Part shown: piece by piece, positions 45,937 through 54,911 of the stretch
How positions within the stretch are numbered: the first letter of the stretch is position 1
Layout of the letters: every line of letters starts with the position of its first letter
From: Lachnospiraceae bacterium
GTDB lineage: Bacteria; Bacillota; Clostridia; Lachnospirales; Lachnospiraceae
Direction: 5' to 3'
DNA length: 64,000 nt
NCBI GenBank assembly: GCA_902363825.1
Contig: CABJBK010000014.1
Location: forward strand, 18,458 to 82,457
Position numbers and translations under genes: made by a program
Notes under the pieces: model-generated
Seen by the model: only the letters and a program-made list of their open reading frames with translations
Told to the model about the DNA's origin: nothing
The model's database searches: none

Positions 45937-46605
45937 ATGAAACGGTTGATCGTATCCTGTGGGATGCTTGCAGAGGAACTGAAAAAAGCCTGCGCGGGGC
46001 AAAGTGTGCTTCCGGAGATCATAGAGCAGCCGCGCGGTATGCATGAACATCCAAAAGAGTTAAAAGAAAGGCTCTCGGTGTTGATAAGTGAACATCAGAA
46101 TGTGGATGAGATCGTTCTGACATATGGACTTTGTGGATACGGCACGGTCGGGCTCATAAGTGAAAACACCAGACTGGTTCTGCCAAGATTTGATGACTGT
46201 ATCAGCCAGCTATTGTACCGGGAAACAGAGGGGCGCACCTGCCGCTCGAAAATACAGGCAGGGCATCTGTACCTGACCGGTGGATGGATCAAAGACAAAA
46301 AATCTGTACTGGGGCAGTGCAAGGAGATCACGGAAACTTACGGAGAAAATGCGCCGGAGATCTTAGATGCGATCTACGGAGGGTATCATACCGTCGATGT
46401 GATCGACACCGGTGCACATAATATAGAAGAAACAGAAAAAAACGCGGAGGAGATATGCCGTTATCTCCCGCTAAAGAAAGAAAAGATCACGGGTTCGTGC
46501 GATATCTTAAAAAGAATCATCTCCGGAGATTATGACGATAATTTTATCGTCTTAAATCCCGGAGATGCAGTGACGGAGCAGATGTTCCGCTTTAACGGCA
46601 GATGA
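45937..46605 (+). CDS. DUF1638 family protein
   Basis: A 222-residue cytoplasmic protein. Features: LIVSCGMLAEELKKAC at the start, VLTYGLCGYGTVGL, RFDDCISQLLYR and YLTGGWIKDKKSVLG. The conserved cysteines in SCGML, GLCGYG and FDDCI suggest a metal or corrinoid-linked role, since homologues often occur near methyltransferase genes, but there is none here. RBS GGAAAGGGAAA. Its last 14 bases overlap the convergent trmB gene. Confidence 0.85.
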   Translation: MKRLIVSCGMLAEELKKACAGQSVLPEIIEQPRGMHEHPKELKERLSVLISEHQNVDEIVLTYGLCGYGTVGLISENTRLVLPRFDDCISQLLYRETEGRTCRSKIQAGHLYLTGGWIKDKKSVLGQCKEITETYGENAPEILDAIYGGYHTVDVIDTGAHNIEETEKNAEEICRYLPLKKEKITGSCDILKRIISGDYDDNFIVLNPGDAVTEQMFRFNGR

Positions 46606-47230
46606 TCATTTTGCAGATCGGATTGCCCTTGGAGGAAAATTTCTCCTCATATTCGGTCATGATGTTGCCCTCGCTTAAAACCGGATCGTTGTGCAGATCA
46701 AAGGTGGATGCCTTTAGCGTCCAGCCGGCTTCGGAAACTTCCTCGAGCGAAAATGTAAAAAGATCCCGGTTGTCTGTCTTGAATTCCAGGACACCGTCCG
46801 GCTTTAAGATCTGGTCATAGCGGGCAAGAAACTGTCTGGAAGTCAGTCTGCGCTTGGCATGACGGTCTTTTGGCCACGGATCGGAAAAATTCAGATAGAT
46901 CTTATCAATGCTCTTTTCATCAAAAACCTCAGGAAGTTCATCTGCGTCCATACAGATAAAATGGACATTCGGCAGGGGCGCCTCCTCCATTTTCTGGATC
47001 GCGCGGAAAAGAACGCTGGTGTAGCGTTCGATACCGATGTAGTTGATATCCGGGTGTAATGCGGCGAGGTTCATCAAAAAGCGCCCCTTGCCCATTCCCA
47101 CTTCAATATGAATCGGATTGTCGTTTCCGAAAAATTCTCTCCAGTGATTTTTCATTTCAGCCGGTGCCTGGATACAGTAAGGACTGCTTTCGATCGCTTC
47201 TGTCGCACCTTTAATATTTCTAAGTCTCAT
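46592..47230 (-). CDS. trmB: tRNA (guanine46-N7)-methyltransferase TrmB
   Basis: A 212-residue SAM-dependent enzyme that forms m7G46 in tRNA variable loops. SAM motif IHIEVGMGKGRFLMNLA, then NYIGIERYTSVLFRAI, FSDPWPKDRHAKRRLT (the catalytic PWPKxRHxKRR motif) and ILKPDGVLEFKTDNRDLF. The start at 47230 (MRLRNIKG) is chosen by homology and RBS AAAGAGG; the frame is open further upstream. Confidence 0.95.
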   Translation of the reverse strand: MRLRNIKGATEAIESSPYCIQAPAEMKNHWREFFGNDNPIHIEVGMGKGRFLMNLAALHPDINYIGIERYTSVLFRAIQKMEEAPLPNVHFICMDADELPEVFDEKSIDKIYLNFSDPWPKDRHAKRRLTSRQFLARYDQILKPDGVLEFKTDNRDLFTFSLEEVSEAGWTLKASTFDLHNDPVLSEGNIMTEYEEKFSSKGNPICKMIICR

Positions 47231-47417
47231 CGAATACCTCTTTATCAAAATTTTAATACCAGATTTCATTTTACTATAACTACAGGGTGAAAAAAAGTAT
47301 TTTCTTCCCCTGGACGGGAAAAAATATGGGAAAAGTGTTGCGGCAGGCAAAATTCAATATTATACTAGAAATTGTATCGTTTGAGGTTTGAGACGGAATT
47401 TTAAAGGAGTTATTACC

Positions 47418-48839
47418 ATGAAGAAAATAAAAAGAGCTGCATGCATGGCAGTTGCGATCGTGTGTGCGGTATGTTCTATTACTATAAATCCGGGAAAAGT
47501 ACAGGCGGCAGATTTCTGGCCGGAGGCGCCGGACGTGCAGTCCGCGTCCGCGATCGTGATGGAGGCAAGTACAGGCACGATCCTGTATGAGAAAAACAGC
47601 ATGGATGCCCATTATCCGGCGAGTATCACCAAGATCATGACGACGCTTTTGGCGTTGGAAAACGGAAACTTAAGTGATACGGTCACTTTTTCCAGTGACG
47701 CGGTATACAAGACAGAGGGGTCCGGTATCGCCCGTGATGTCGGAGAGCAGATGACTTTGGAGCAGTGTCTTTACGCGGTCATGCTCGAATCCGCGAATGA
47801 GTGTGCATATGCGGTGGCGGAGCACATCGGCGGCACCATGGAGAACTTTGTCTCCATGATGAATCAGAAGGCGGCGGAACTGGGCTGCCAGAATACGCAT
47901 TTTAACAATCCGCACGGGCTTCAGGATGAAAATCATTATACCTGTGCCTACGATATGGCGCTGATCGCAAAGGCGGCATGGCAGAATGAGATGTTCCGCA
48001 TCATCACCGGAACGCCATCCTATATGATACCGCCGACCAATAAGCATGTGGACGAGACGCCGCTTCAGAACCACAACTGCATGCTGCATCCGTTTCGCAC
48101 GGCGAAGCATGTGTATGAATACTGTGTCGGCGGAAAGACAGGATACACCGAAGCCGCAAACTCCACACTTGTGACCTATGCGCAGAAGGACGGCATGACG
48201 TTGATCTGTGTGGTGATGGATGTGCAGTCCCCGGGACAGTGGGATGACAGCCGTGCGCTGTTTGACTACTGCTTTGACAATTTCCAAATCCTAAACATTG
48301 CGGATAATGAGACAAGACTGTCCGGCGGTGATGTGGATACCGGAGATTTTAATACAAACGAAAAATTCGTGAATATAGATACAAATGGAGCGATCGTCAT
48401 TCCGAAGACAGCCACGTTTACCGACGCGGTCCCGACGGTGGATGACAGCAACGCGAGCGGAAATGTGGCGGGCAGGATCAGCTATACCTATGCGGATCGT
48501 GTCGTTGGCGGCGCGGATATCGTAAAGACCGGCGCGACCGTGGAGCCGTTCGCATTTGGAAATGTCGATGCACAGACCGATACAGAGCAGGAGACCGAGA
48601 CGCTTACCGATACGGAGCAGACGAAGGAAAAGACATTTCGGATCAATTTCCGTGTGATCTTACGCATCCTTCTTGGCATTGTGGCGGTAGTGGCAGTTGT
48701 GCTGCTTGCACTCTTTGCGTTCTCCAAATTCCAGATCTGGAGAAGAAGGGTTTCCATCGACAGAAATAACCGAAGCCCGTATAAGACGATCAAGGCGTCG
48801 AAGAAATGGAAGAAGCGCAGAAGACGGAGAAGAAGATAA
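47418..48839 (+). CDS. D-alanyl-D-alanine carboxypeptidase (DacF/PBP5 type)
   Basis: A 473-residue serine peptidase. Signal peptide of about 31 residues ending VQA-AD. The penicillin-binding triad is complete: S69-I-T-K72, S125-A-N127 and K240-T-G242. It has PBP5-like domains and then a C-terminal transmembrane helix (ILLGIVAVVAVVLLALFAF) with a very basic KKWKKRRRRRRR tail. A real transmembrane anchor replaces the usual amphipathic helix. It trims the terminal D-Ala of peptidoglycan stem peptides. Its 3' end meets the decarboxylase gene. Confidence 0.93.
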   Translation: MKKIKRAACMAVAIVCAVCSITINPGKVQAADFWPEAPDVQSASAIVMEASTGTILYEKNSMDAHYPASITKIMTTLLALENGNLSDTVTFSSDAVYKTEGSGIARDVGEQMTLEQCLYAVMLESANECAYAVAEHIGGTMENFVSMMNQKAAELGCQNTHFNNPHGLQDENHYTCAYDMALIAKAAWQNEMFRIITGTPSYMIPPTNKHVDETPLQNHNCMLHPFRTAKHVYEYCVGGKTGYTEAANSTLVTYAQKDGMTLICVVMDVQSPGQWDDSRALFDYCFDNFQILNIADNETRLSGGDVDTGDFNTNEKFVNIDTNGAIVIPKTATFTDAVPTVDDSNASGNVAGRISYTYADRVVGGADIVKTGATVEPFAFGNVDAQTDTEQETETLTDTEQTKEKTFRINFRVILRILLGIVAVVAVVLLALFAFSKFQIWRRRVSIDRNNRSPYKTIKASKKWKKRRRRRRR

Positions 48840-48847
48840 GGGAAAAT

Positions 48848-50260
48848 ATGGAGCAGCTGGATCAGAAATTAGAGAAATACGCAACGGGCGAAACCTATCC
48901 GTTTCATATGCCGGGACATAAACGCGCCGGACTTTTCTTCCCAAATCCTTATCAGATCGATATCACGGAGATCGACGGATTTGACAACCTGCATCATCCC
49001 GAAGGGATCTTAAAAGATGGCATGGCGCACACGGCAAAGGTGTTTGGCGCGAAACAGACCTTTTATCTCGTGAACGGAAGCACCTGCGGACTGCTTGCAG
49101 CGGTAAGCGCTGCAGTCCCGAAACGCGGCAGACTGCTGATGGCGCGCAACTGCCATAAGGCGGTCTATCATGCGGCATATCTGCGCGAACTTTCGGTGGA
49201 CTATCTGTATCCGCAGATCACAGAGGTGGGGATACAGGGAGCGATCCGGCCGGATGAGGTGCGCCTGGCGCTGGCGGGAGAAAAAAAGTACGATGCCGTT
49301 GTCATTACATCTCCGACTTATGACGGTGTGGTTTCGGATATCGAAGCGATCGCGCGGATCGTGCATGAACACAGGATCCCGCTCATCGTGGATGAGGCGC
49401 ATGGCGCGCATTTCGGCTTTTCGGAGGCATTTCCGGTGTCGGCAAAGGCACTTGGCGCGGATGTTGTGATCCAGAGCATCCACAAGACGCTTCCGGCGTT
49501 TACGCAGACCGCGCTTTTGCATTTGCAGTCAGACTGGGTTTCGGAAGCAGAGATGAGGAAATTCCTCGGGATCTACGAAACAAGTTCTCCTTCTTATATT
49601 TTCATGGCGGGGATCGAGAAGTGTGTGCGTATGCTGGAAAAGGACGGCGGGCGGCTCTTTTCCGATTACGAAGCGAGATTGCGGGAATTTTTTGAAAAAA
49701 CGAAAAAACTGCAAAAAATCAAAATTTTAAAGAGATCAGATTTTGGCACGGAAGAAGCCTTTGATTTTGACCCGTCCAAACTGATCCTGTCGGTGAGAGA
49801 TACGGATATGACGGGGCAGGAGCTCTATGATATTCTGCTTTCGCGTTACGGGCTCCAGATGGAGATGGCATCCGGGTTTTATGTGACCGCGATGACAAGT
49901 ATCATGGACCGGAAAGAGGGATTTGACAGGCTTGCAGAGGCGCTTCTTGCAGTGGACGGGACACTCGGATCTAAAAAAGATGCTTCCGGTGATTTCATCA
50001 AACGTGTCTATCGGGAAAACGAAAAGAAAATGGAGATCGCGGATGCGGTGGACGGGGGAGTGCGCAAAGTTTCATTAGATCAGGCGGAGGGAAAGATCGC
50101 AGCAGAGTATGTGTATCTTTATCCGCCGGGGATACCGATGCTGGTGCCGGGCGAGCAGATCACCGGACAGGTCGTGGAAAACATGAGAAATTGTGGAAAA
50201 CTGGGGCTCAATGTCCAGGGAACTGTGGAAGACGGTTGGATAAACGTTGTCAATTTTTAA
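48848..50260 (+). CDS. Orn/Lys/Arg decarboxylase family aminotransferase-fold protein (YaaO-like)
   Basis: A 470-residue PLP enzyme. Start of homology MEQLDQKLEKYATGETYPFH, then MPGHKRAGLFFPN, NGSTCGLLAAVSA, the PLP-binding IVDEAHGAHFGF and the lysine of SIHKTLPAFTQTALL. The C-terminal domain has YLYPPGIPMLVPGEQI. It presumably decarboxylates arginine or lysine, or acts as a related lyase. ATG 48848 has AAGGGAAA upstream; ATG 48806, inside dacF, is possible. In Bacillus the homologue YaaO stands at the same place ahead of tmk-yaaQ-yaaR-holB. Confidence 0.87.
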   Translation: MEQLDQKLEKYATGETYPFHMPGHKRAGLFFPNPYQIDITEIDGFDNLHHPEGILKDGMAHTAKVFGAKQTFYLVNGSTCGLLAAVSAAVPKRGRLLMARNCHKAVYHAAYLRELSVDYLYPQITEVGIQGAIRPDEVRLALAGEKKYDAVVITSPTYDGVVSDIEAIARIVHEHRIPLIVDEAHGAHFGFSEAFPVSAKALGADVVIQSIHKTLPAFTQTALLHLQSDWVSEAEMRKFLGIYETSSPSYIFMAGIEKCVRMLEKDGGRLFSDYEARLREFFEKTKKLQKIKILKRSDFGTEEAFDFDPSKLILSVRDTDMTGQELYDILLSRYGLQMEMASGFYVTAMTSIMDRKEGFDRLAEALLAVDGTLGSKKDASGDFIKRVYRENEKKMEIADAVDGGVRKVSLDQAEGKIAAEYVYLYPPGIPMLVPGEQITGQVVENMRNCGKLGLNVQGTVEDGWINVVNF

Positions 50261-50292
50261 AGACTATATTATAATTAAGAAAGAGAAATGAT

Positions 50293-50886
50293 ATGGGAAA
50301 GATATACTGTTTGTTGGGAAAAAGTTCATCCGGAAAAGATACGCTCTTTAAGATGCTCTTGGAAGAGAGCTGGCTGTCGTTGAAGACGATCGTGCCTTAT
50401 ACCACAAGACCGATCCGTGTCGGGGAACAGGAAGGTGTTGAGTACCATTTCGTCACGGAAGAAACGCAAAAGAAACTGGAGGCTGAGGGAAAGATTATTG
50501 AGCTTCGGGCTTATGATACGATCTGCGGCGTCTGGAAGTATTTTACGGTGGATGATGGTCAGATCGATCTTGCCACGGACAATTATCTGGTCATCGGGAC
50601 ACTGGAATCTTATGTGAAAATGCGGGATTATTTTGGAGCGGAAAAGCTCGTTCCGCTTTATGTGGAAGTAGAGGACGGCGAGCGGCTTTTGCGGGCGCTT
50701 ACAAGGGAAAGGGCGCAAAAGGAGCCGAATTACGCGGAGCTTTGCAGACGTTTCCTCGCGGACAGCGTGGATTTTTCCGCAGAGAGATTAAAGGCGGCAG
50801 GAATTTGCAGATGGTTTGAAAATACGGAGAAAAACACTACCTGCAAAGAACTGGTTTCCTACATAAAAGCCGATATAGAACAATAG
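50293..50886 (+). CDS. Guanylate kinase-like protein
   Basis: A 197-residue P-loop protein. The P-loop is [15 protein letters not shown], close to the guanylate kinase form, then [20 protein letters not shown] (GMP-binding R-x-G-E-x-x-G-x-x-Y) and a LID-like [14 protein letters not shown]. Guanylate kinase is normally about 205 residues. It takes the slot where Bacillus has thymidylate kinase (tmk). It may be a second GMP kinase or a kinase of another nucleotide. The SD is weak (GAAAGAGAAATGAT). yaaR starts 19 bases after it. Confidence 0.8.
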   Translation: MGKIYCLLGKSSSGKDTLFKMLLEESWLSLKTIVPYTTRPIRVGEQEGVEYHFVTEETQKKLEAEGKIIELRAYDTICGVWKYFTVDDGQIDLATDNYLVIGTLESYVKMRDYFGAEKLVPLYVEVEDGERLLRALTRERAQKEPNYAELCRRFLADSVDFSAERLKAAGICRWFENTEKNTTCKELVSYIKADIEQ

Positions 50887-50905
50887 GCAACGGGGGTGGG
50901 ATATC

Positions 50906-51346
50906 ATGGATATCAGAGTAAATCAGACAACATCTTCCGCGCCGGTGGAGGGAACGACACCGGTACAGCAGGACGATGGAACATTCAAGTTTACATTGAC
51001 CAGCGCGATCGCGGACGCGAGTCTCGAAGAAAAATTAAATCTGCTGCTCAACAACATTTCGGTGCAGGGGCAGCTGATCGCAAGGCATATGGATATCCGT
51101 GATATGAAAAAATACCGCGGGCTGATCCGGGATTTCATGAATGAGATCGTGAACCGTTCCCACAAATTTTCGAGGGAGAATTTCCTCGACCGAAAGGGAA
51201 GACACCGGGTGTACGGCATCATCCGGCTGGTTGACGAGAATTTAAATGAGCTGGCGGAAGAACTGATCAAGGATGAGACAGATCATATCGCCATACTAAA
51301 TAAGATCGGTGAGATCGAGGGACTTTTGCTCGATATACTGACATAA
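50906..51346 (+). CDS. yaaR: YaaR family protein (DUF327)
   Basis: A 146-residue helical protein. [40 protein letters not shown] and [20 protein letters not shown] are typical of YaaR. Role unknown; conserved position before holB in Firmicutes. RBS GGGGGTGGGA. Confidence 0.9.
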   Translation: MDIRVNQTTSSAPVEGTTPVQQDDGTFKFTLTSAIADASLEEKLNLLLNNISVQGQLIARHMDIRDMKKYRGLIRDFMNEIVNRSHKFSRENFLDRKGRHRVYGIIRLVDENLNELAEELIKDETDHIAILNKIGEIEGLLLDILT

Positions 51347-51372
51347 AAACAAGCAGGCAGGAGGGAAGACAA

Positions 51373-52362
51373 ATGGCAGGATTTCAGGATATTTTAGGAC
51401 ATGAGCAGATCATTGAGCATCTGCAGAACGCGATAAAAACAGATAAGGTATCTCATGCTTATATCTTAGACGGACCGGATATGAGCGGAAAGAAGATGAT
51501 CGCGGACGCGTTTTCCATGACGCTTGAGTGTGAAAAGAAAGGAACGGAGCCCTGTATGGAATGTCATTCCTGCAAGCAGGCACTTGGCAAAAATCAGCCG
51601 GACATCATTTATCTGCAGCATGAAAAACCGAATACGATCTCTGTAGATGACATCAGAAGCCAGATCAACAATGACATCGGGGTAAAGCCGTACAGCAGCC
51701 CATACAAGGTTTATATCGTGGACGAGGCGGAAAAGATGAACGTGCAGGCGCAGAACGCGTTGTTAAAGACCATCGAGGAACCGCCGGCTTACGCGGTGAT
51801 CCTTCTTTTGACCAACAACGCGGAGATCTTTCTGCCGACGATCCTTTCGAGATGCGTGCGTCTCAGCTTAAAAGCGGTTCCGGATGAGAAGATCAAGGCA
51901 TATCTGATGGAAAATTACGAAGTCCCGGATTACAAGGCAGATGTGTGCGTGGCGTTTGCGCAGGGAAATGTGGGCAAGGCGATCGAGCTCGCGGAGTCCG
52001 AAGATTTTAACGAGATCAAAAATTCGGCGCTTCAGCTGATCAAGCGTCTGGATGATATTGAACTTTATGAGATGACTGAGGCAGTCAAGCAGATCTCAAA
52101 TTACAAGCTGCAGATCAACGATTATTTTGACCTGATCATGATCTGGTACCGGGATGTGCTGCTTTATAAGGCAACTGCCGATGTAAATAAACTGATTTTT
52201 AAAGAAGAGGTCTATGAGATTAAGAAAGAAGCCAGCAGAAGCTCTTATGGCGGGATCGAAAACATTTTAGAAGCGCTTGAGAAGGCAAAGATCCGCTTAA
52301 ACGCAAATGTTAATTTTGATCTGGTCATTGAATTGCTGCTGTTGACGATAAAGGAGAATTAG
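51373..52362 (+). CDS. holB: DNA polymerase III delta' subunit
   Basis: A 329-residue clamp-loader protein. FQDILGHEQIIEHLQNAIKT starts the AAA+ domain. The P-loop is degenerate (GPDMSGKKM), as usual for delta'. A zinc-binding cysteine set is present (CEKKGTEPCMECHSCK), then VYIVDEAEKMNVQAQNALLK and the SRC motif (ILSRCVRLSL) that supplies the arginine finger. It helps load the sliding clamp at replication forks. ricT follows after 1 base. Confidence 0.94.
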   Translation: MAGFQDILGHEQIIEHLQNAIKTDKVSHAYILDGPDMSGKKMIADAFSMTLECEKKGTEPCMECHSCKQALGKNQPDIIYLQHEKPNTISVDDIRSQINNDIGVKPYSSPYKVYIVDEAEKMNVQAQNALLKTIEEPPAYAVILLLTNNAEIFLPTILSRCVRLSLKAVPDEKIKAYLMENYEVPDYKADVCVAFAQGNVGKAIELAESEDFNEIKNSALQLIKRLDDIELYEMTEAVKQISNYKLQINDYFDLIMIWYRDVLLYKATADVNKLIFKEEVYEIKKEASRSSYGGIENILEALEKAKIRLNANVNFDLVIELLLLTIKEN

Positions 52363-52363
52363 A

Positions 52364-53275
52364 ATGGTAAAAGTAGTAGGTGTCAGATTCCGCAGCGCGG
52401 GAAAAATATATTATTTTGATCCTGCGGAATGTGATATGAAGGTGGGGACGCATGTGATCGTCGAGACCGCAAGAGGCGTGGAGTACGGAACGGTCATGAT
52501 CGCACCCAGGGAGGTTGCGGATGACAAGGTCGTACAGCCGTTAAAGTCTGTGATCCGTGTTGCCACCAAAGAAGATGAAAAACAGGAACGGCGCAATAAA
52601 GAAAAAGAAAAGGACGCGTTTAAGATCTGTCTCGAAAAGATCGCAAAGCACAAGCTTGAGATGAAACTGGTAGAGGCGGAGTATACCTTTGACAATAACA
52701 AGCTGTTGTTTTATTTTACGGCGGATGGAAGAATCGATTTCCGTGAGCTGGTAAAGGATCTGGCTTCGGTATTCCGCACCAGAATCGAGCTGCGCCAGAT
52801 CGGTGTCCGTGATGAGACCAAGATCCTCGGCGGGATCGGCATCTGCGGCAGGGAGCTCTGCTGTAAATCGTATCTGTCCGAGTTTGCGCCGGTATCCATA
52901 AAGATGGCAAAGGAGCAGAACCTTTCCTTAAACCCGACCAAGATTTCGGGTGTCTGCGGCAGACTGATGTGCTGTCTGAAGAATGAGGAAGAGACCTATG
53001 AGTACCTAAACAGCCGTCTGCCGAATATCGGAGATACCGTAACAACGATAGACGGAGTCAGGGGCGAAGTGCAAAGCGTCAATGTTTTACGCCAGTTAGT
53101 CAAGGTGATCGTTGAGGTCAACGATGAGAAGGAACTGCGCGAGTATAAGGTAAAGGAACTGAAATTCCGCCCGCGCAGAAGAAAAGAGAATCTGAAGCTG
53201 TCCGCGCAGGAATTAAAGGAACTTTCCGCATTGGAGGACAAGGGAGGAAAATCGAAACTCGATGACGCAAAGTGA
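52364..53275 (+). CDS. ricT: RicT (YaaT), PSP1-domain Y-complex protein
   Basis: A 303-residue protein with a PSP1 domain (residues about 60-150 on) and the conserved cysteines GGIGICGRELCCKSYL and SGVCGRLMCCLKNEEETYEY, which bind iron-sulfur clusters in the RicAFT complex. That complex adjusts RNase Y activity and, in Bacillus, sporulation and competence. The lysine-rich C-terminal tail is normal. Its last 14 bases overlap trmN6. Confidence 0.93.
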   Translation: MVKVVGVRFRSAGKIYYFDPAECDMKVGTHVIVETARGVEYGTVMIAPREVADDKVVQPLKSVIRVATKEDEKQERRNKEKEKDAFKICLEKIAKHKLEMKLVEAEYTFDNNKLLFYFTADGRIDFRELVKDLASVFRTRIELRQIGVRDETKILGGIGICGRELCCKSYLSEFAPVSIKMAKEQNLSLNPTKISGVCGRLMCCLKNEEETYEYLNSRLPNIGDTVTTIDGVRGEVQSVNVLRQLVKVIVEVNDEKELREYKVKELKFRPRRRKENLKLSAQELKELSALEDKGGKSKLDDAK

Positions 53276-54005
53276 TTTTTTACATCCGGGAGAACGGTTT
53301 GATGATCTAAACCGCAATGGGTATTCGATCATCCAGGATCCGAAGCGTTTCTGCTTTGGCATGGACGCGGTCTTACTCTCCGGTTTTGCCGAGGTGCGAA
53401 AAGGGGATGAGGTGCTGGATCTCGGAACGGGAACCGGCATTATACCGATCCTTTTGGAAGCGAAAACCGAGGGCAGACATTTCACCGGGCTTGAGATCCA
53501 AAAAGAGAGCGCGGATATGGCGCGCAGAAGTGTTGCCTATAATCAGCTGGAGGAGCGGGTATCGATCGTGGATGGAGATATCAAAGAGGCATCCATGCTG
53601 TTTCCGCCGTCTTCGTTTGACGTGATCACGACAAACCCGCCGTATATGATCGGACAGCATGGGTTAAAGAACAGCGAAGAGGCAAAATATATCGCGAGGC
53701 ATGAGGTGCTCTGCACGCTGGATGACGTTGTAAAACAGAGCGCGAAGCTCTTAAAGCCGGGCGGCCGCTTTTATATGGTACACCGTCCGTTTCGTCTGGC
53801 GGAGATCATGGTGACCATGACAAAGTATAAGATCGAGCCGAAGCGCATGAAACTGGTGTATCCGTTTGTGGATAAAGAGCCGAATATGGTGCTGATCGGT
53901 GGGATCCGTGGAGGAAATCCGAGGATGACCGTGGAAAAACCGCTGATCGTATATGAAAAGCAGGGCGTTTATACGCACGAGATCATTGATATTTACGGAT
54001 ATTAA
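53262..54005 (+). CDS. tRNA1(Val) (adenine37-N6)-methyltransferase (YabB/TrmN6)
   Basis: A 247-residue SAM methyltransferase. VLDLGTGTGIIPILLEAKTE is the SAM motif I, and VITTNPPYMIG is the N6-adenine NPPY motif. FCFGMDAVLLSGFA at the N-terminus is typical. In Bacillus (YabB) it modifies A37 of tRNA. The start overlaps ricT, so translation is coupled. Confidence 0.92.
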   Translation: MTQSDFLHPGERFDDLNRNGYSIIQDPKRFCFGMDAVLLSGFAEVRKGDEVLDLGTGTGIIPILLEAKTEGRHFTGLEIQKESADMARRSVAYNQLEERVSIVDGDIKEASMLFPPSSFDVITTNPPYMIGQHGLKNSEEAKYIARHEVLCTLDDVVKQSAKLLKPGGRFYMVHRPFRLAEIMVTMTKYKIEPKRMKLVYPFVDKEPNMVLIGGIRGGNPRMTVEKPLIVYEKQGVYTHEIIDIYGY

Positions 54006-54037
54006 AATTGGATGAGGGATTGACAGAGAGTCAGATT

Positions 54038-54880
54038 ATGGCAGGAAAATTATATTTGTGTGCGACACCGATCGGAAATCTGGAGGATATCACGTTCCGG
54101 GTGCTTCGGACATTAAAGGAAGCAGATCTGATAGCTGCGGAGGATACCAGAAATTCCATCCGGCTTTTGAATCATTTCGAGATCAAAACGCCGATGACAA
54201 GCTATCATGAATACAATAAAATCGAGAAGGCGTATCAGCTGGTTGAGAAGCTGCGCGAGGGAAAAAATATCGCGCTCATCACCGATGCGGGAACGCCCGG
54301 CATTTCCGATCCGGGAGAGGATCTGGTGCGTATCTGCATGGAAGAGGGGATCGAGGTGACATCGCTGCCCGGACCTGCCGCCTGCATTACGGCGCTCACG
54401 ATGTCGGGGCTTGCGACCAGACGTTTTTGCTTTGAGGCATTTCTGCCGCGCGAGAAAAAAGAGCGGGCGGAGATCGTAAAGGAACTGGAAAAAGAGACCC
54501 GCACGATCATTGTCTATGAGGCGCCGCATCATCTGATCCGGACACTTGAAGAGCTTTACGCGGTATTGGGTGACCGGAGGATCCGGCTTTGCAGGGAGCT
54601 GACCAAAAAACATGAGGAAGTTTTTCCGACGACATTTGCGGAAGCGCTTTCGTTTTATCAGGAAAATGAGCCACGCGGGGAATATGTGATCGTGATCGAA
54701 GGAAAAAGCCGCGCGGAGCTTAAAATAGAGCAGCAGAAAGAATGGGAGGCCATGACGTTACAGGAACACATGGCGTATTATGAAGATCAGGGAACAGACC
54801 GTAAGGAAGCGATGAAGCTTGTGGCAAAGGATCGGGGGATCAGCAAGCGTGATGTCTATCAGGCGCTTTTGGAGCGGTAA
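54038..54880 (+). CDS. rsmI: 16S rRNA (cytidine1402-2'-O)-methyltransferase RsmI
   Basis: A 280-residue tetrapyrrole-methylase-fold enzyme. GKLYLCATPIGNLEDITFRV, AAEDTRNSIRLLNHF, LITDAGTPGISDPG and SLPGPAACITALTMSGL are all standard. It 2'-O-methylates C1402 in the ribosomal P site. The start at ATG 54038 is by homology; in-frame TTG 54008 is possible. It closes the conserved yaaO-rsmI block. Confidence 0.95.
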   Translation: MAGKLYLCATPIGNLEDITFRVLRTLKEADLIAAEDTRNSIRLLNHFEIKTPMTSYHEYNKIEKAYQLVEKLREGKNIALITDAGTPGISDPGEDLVRICMEEGIEVTSLPGPAACITALTMSGLATRRFCFEAFLPREKKERAEIVKELEKETRTIIVYEAPHHLIRTLEELYAVLGDRRIRLCRELTKKHEEVFPTTFAEALSFYQENEPRGEYVIVIEGKSRAELKIEQQKEWEAMTLQEHMAYYEDQGTDRKEAMKLVAKDRGISKRDVYQALLER

Positions 54881-54911
54881 GGATAAAAGATAAAGGAAAA
54901 AGGAGGAGTTT

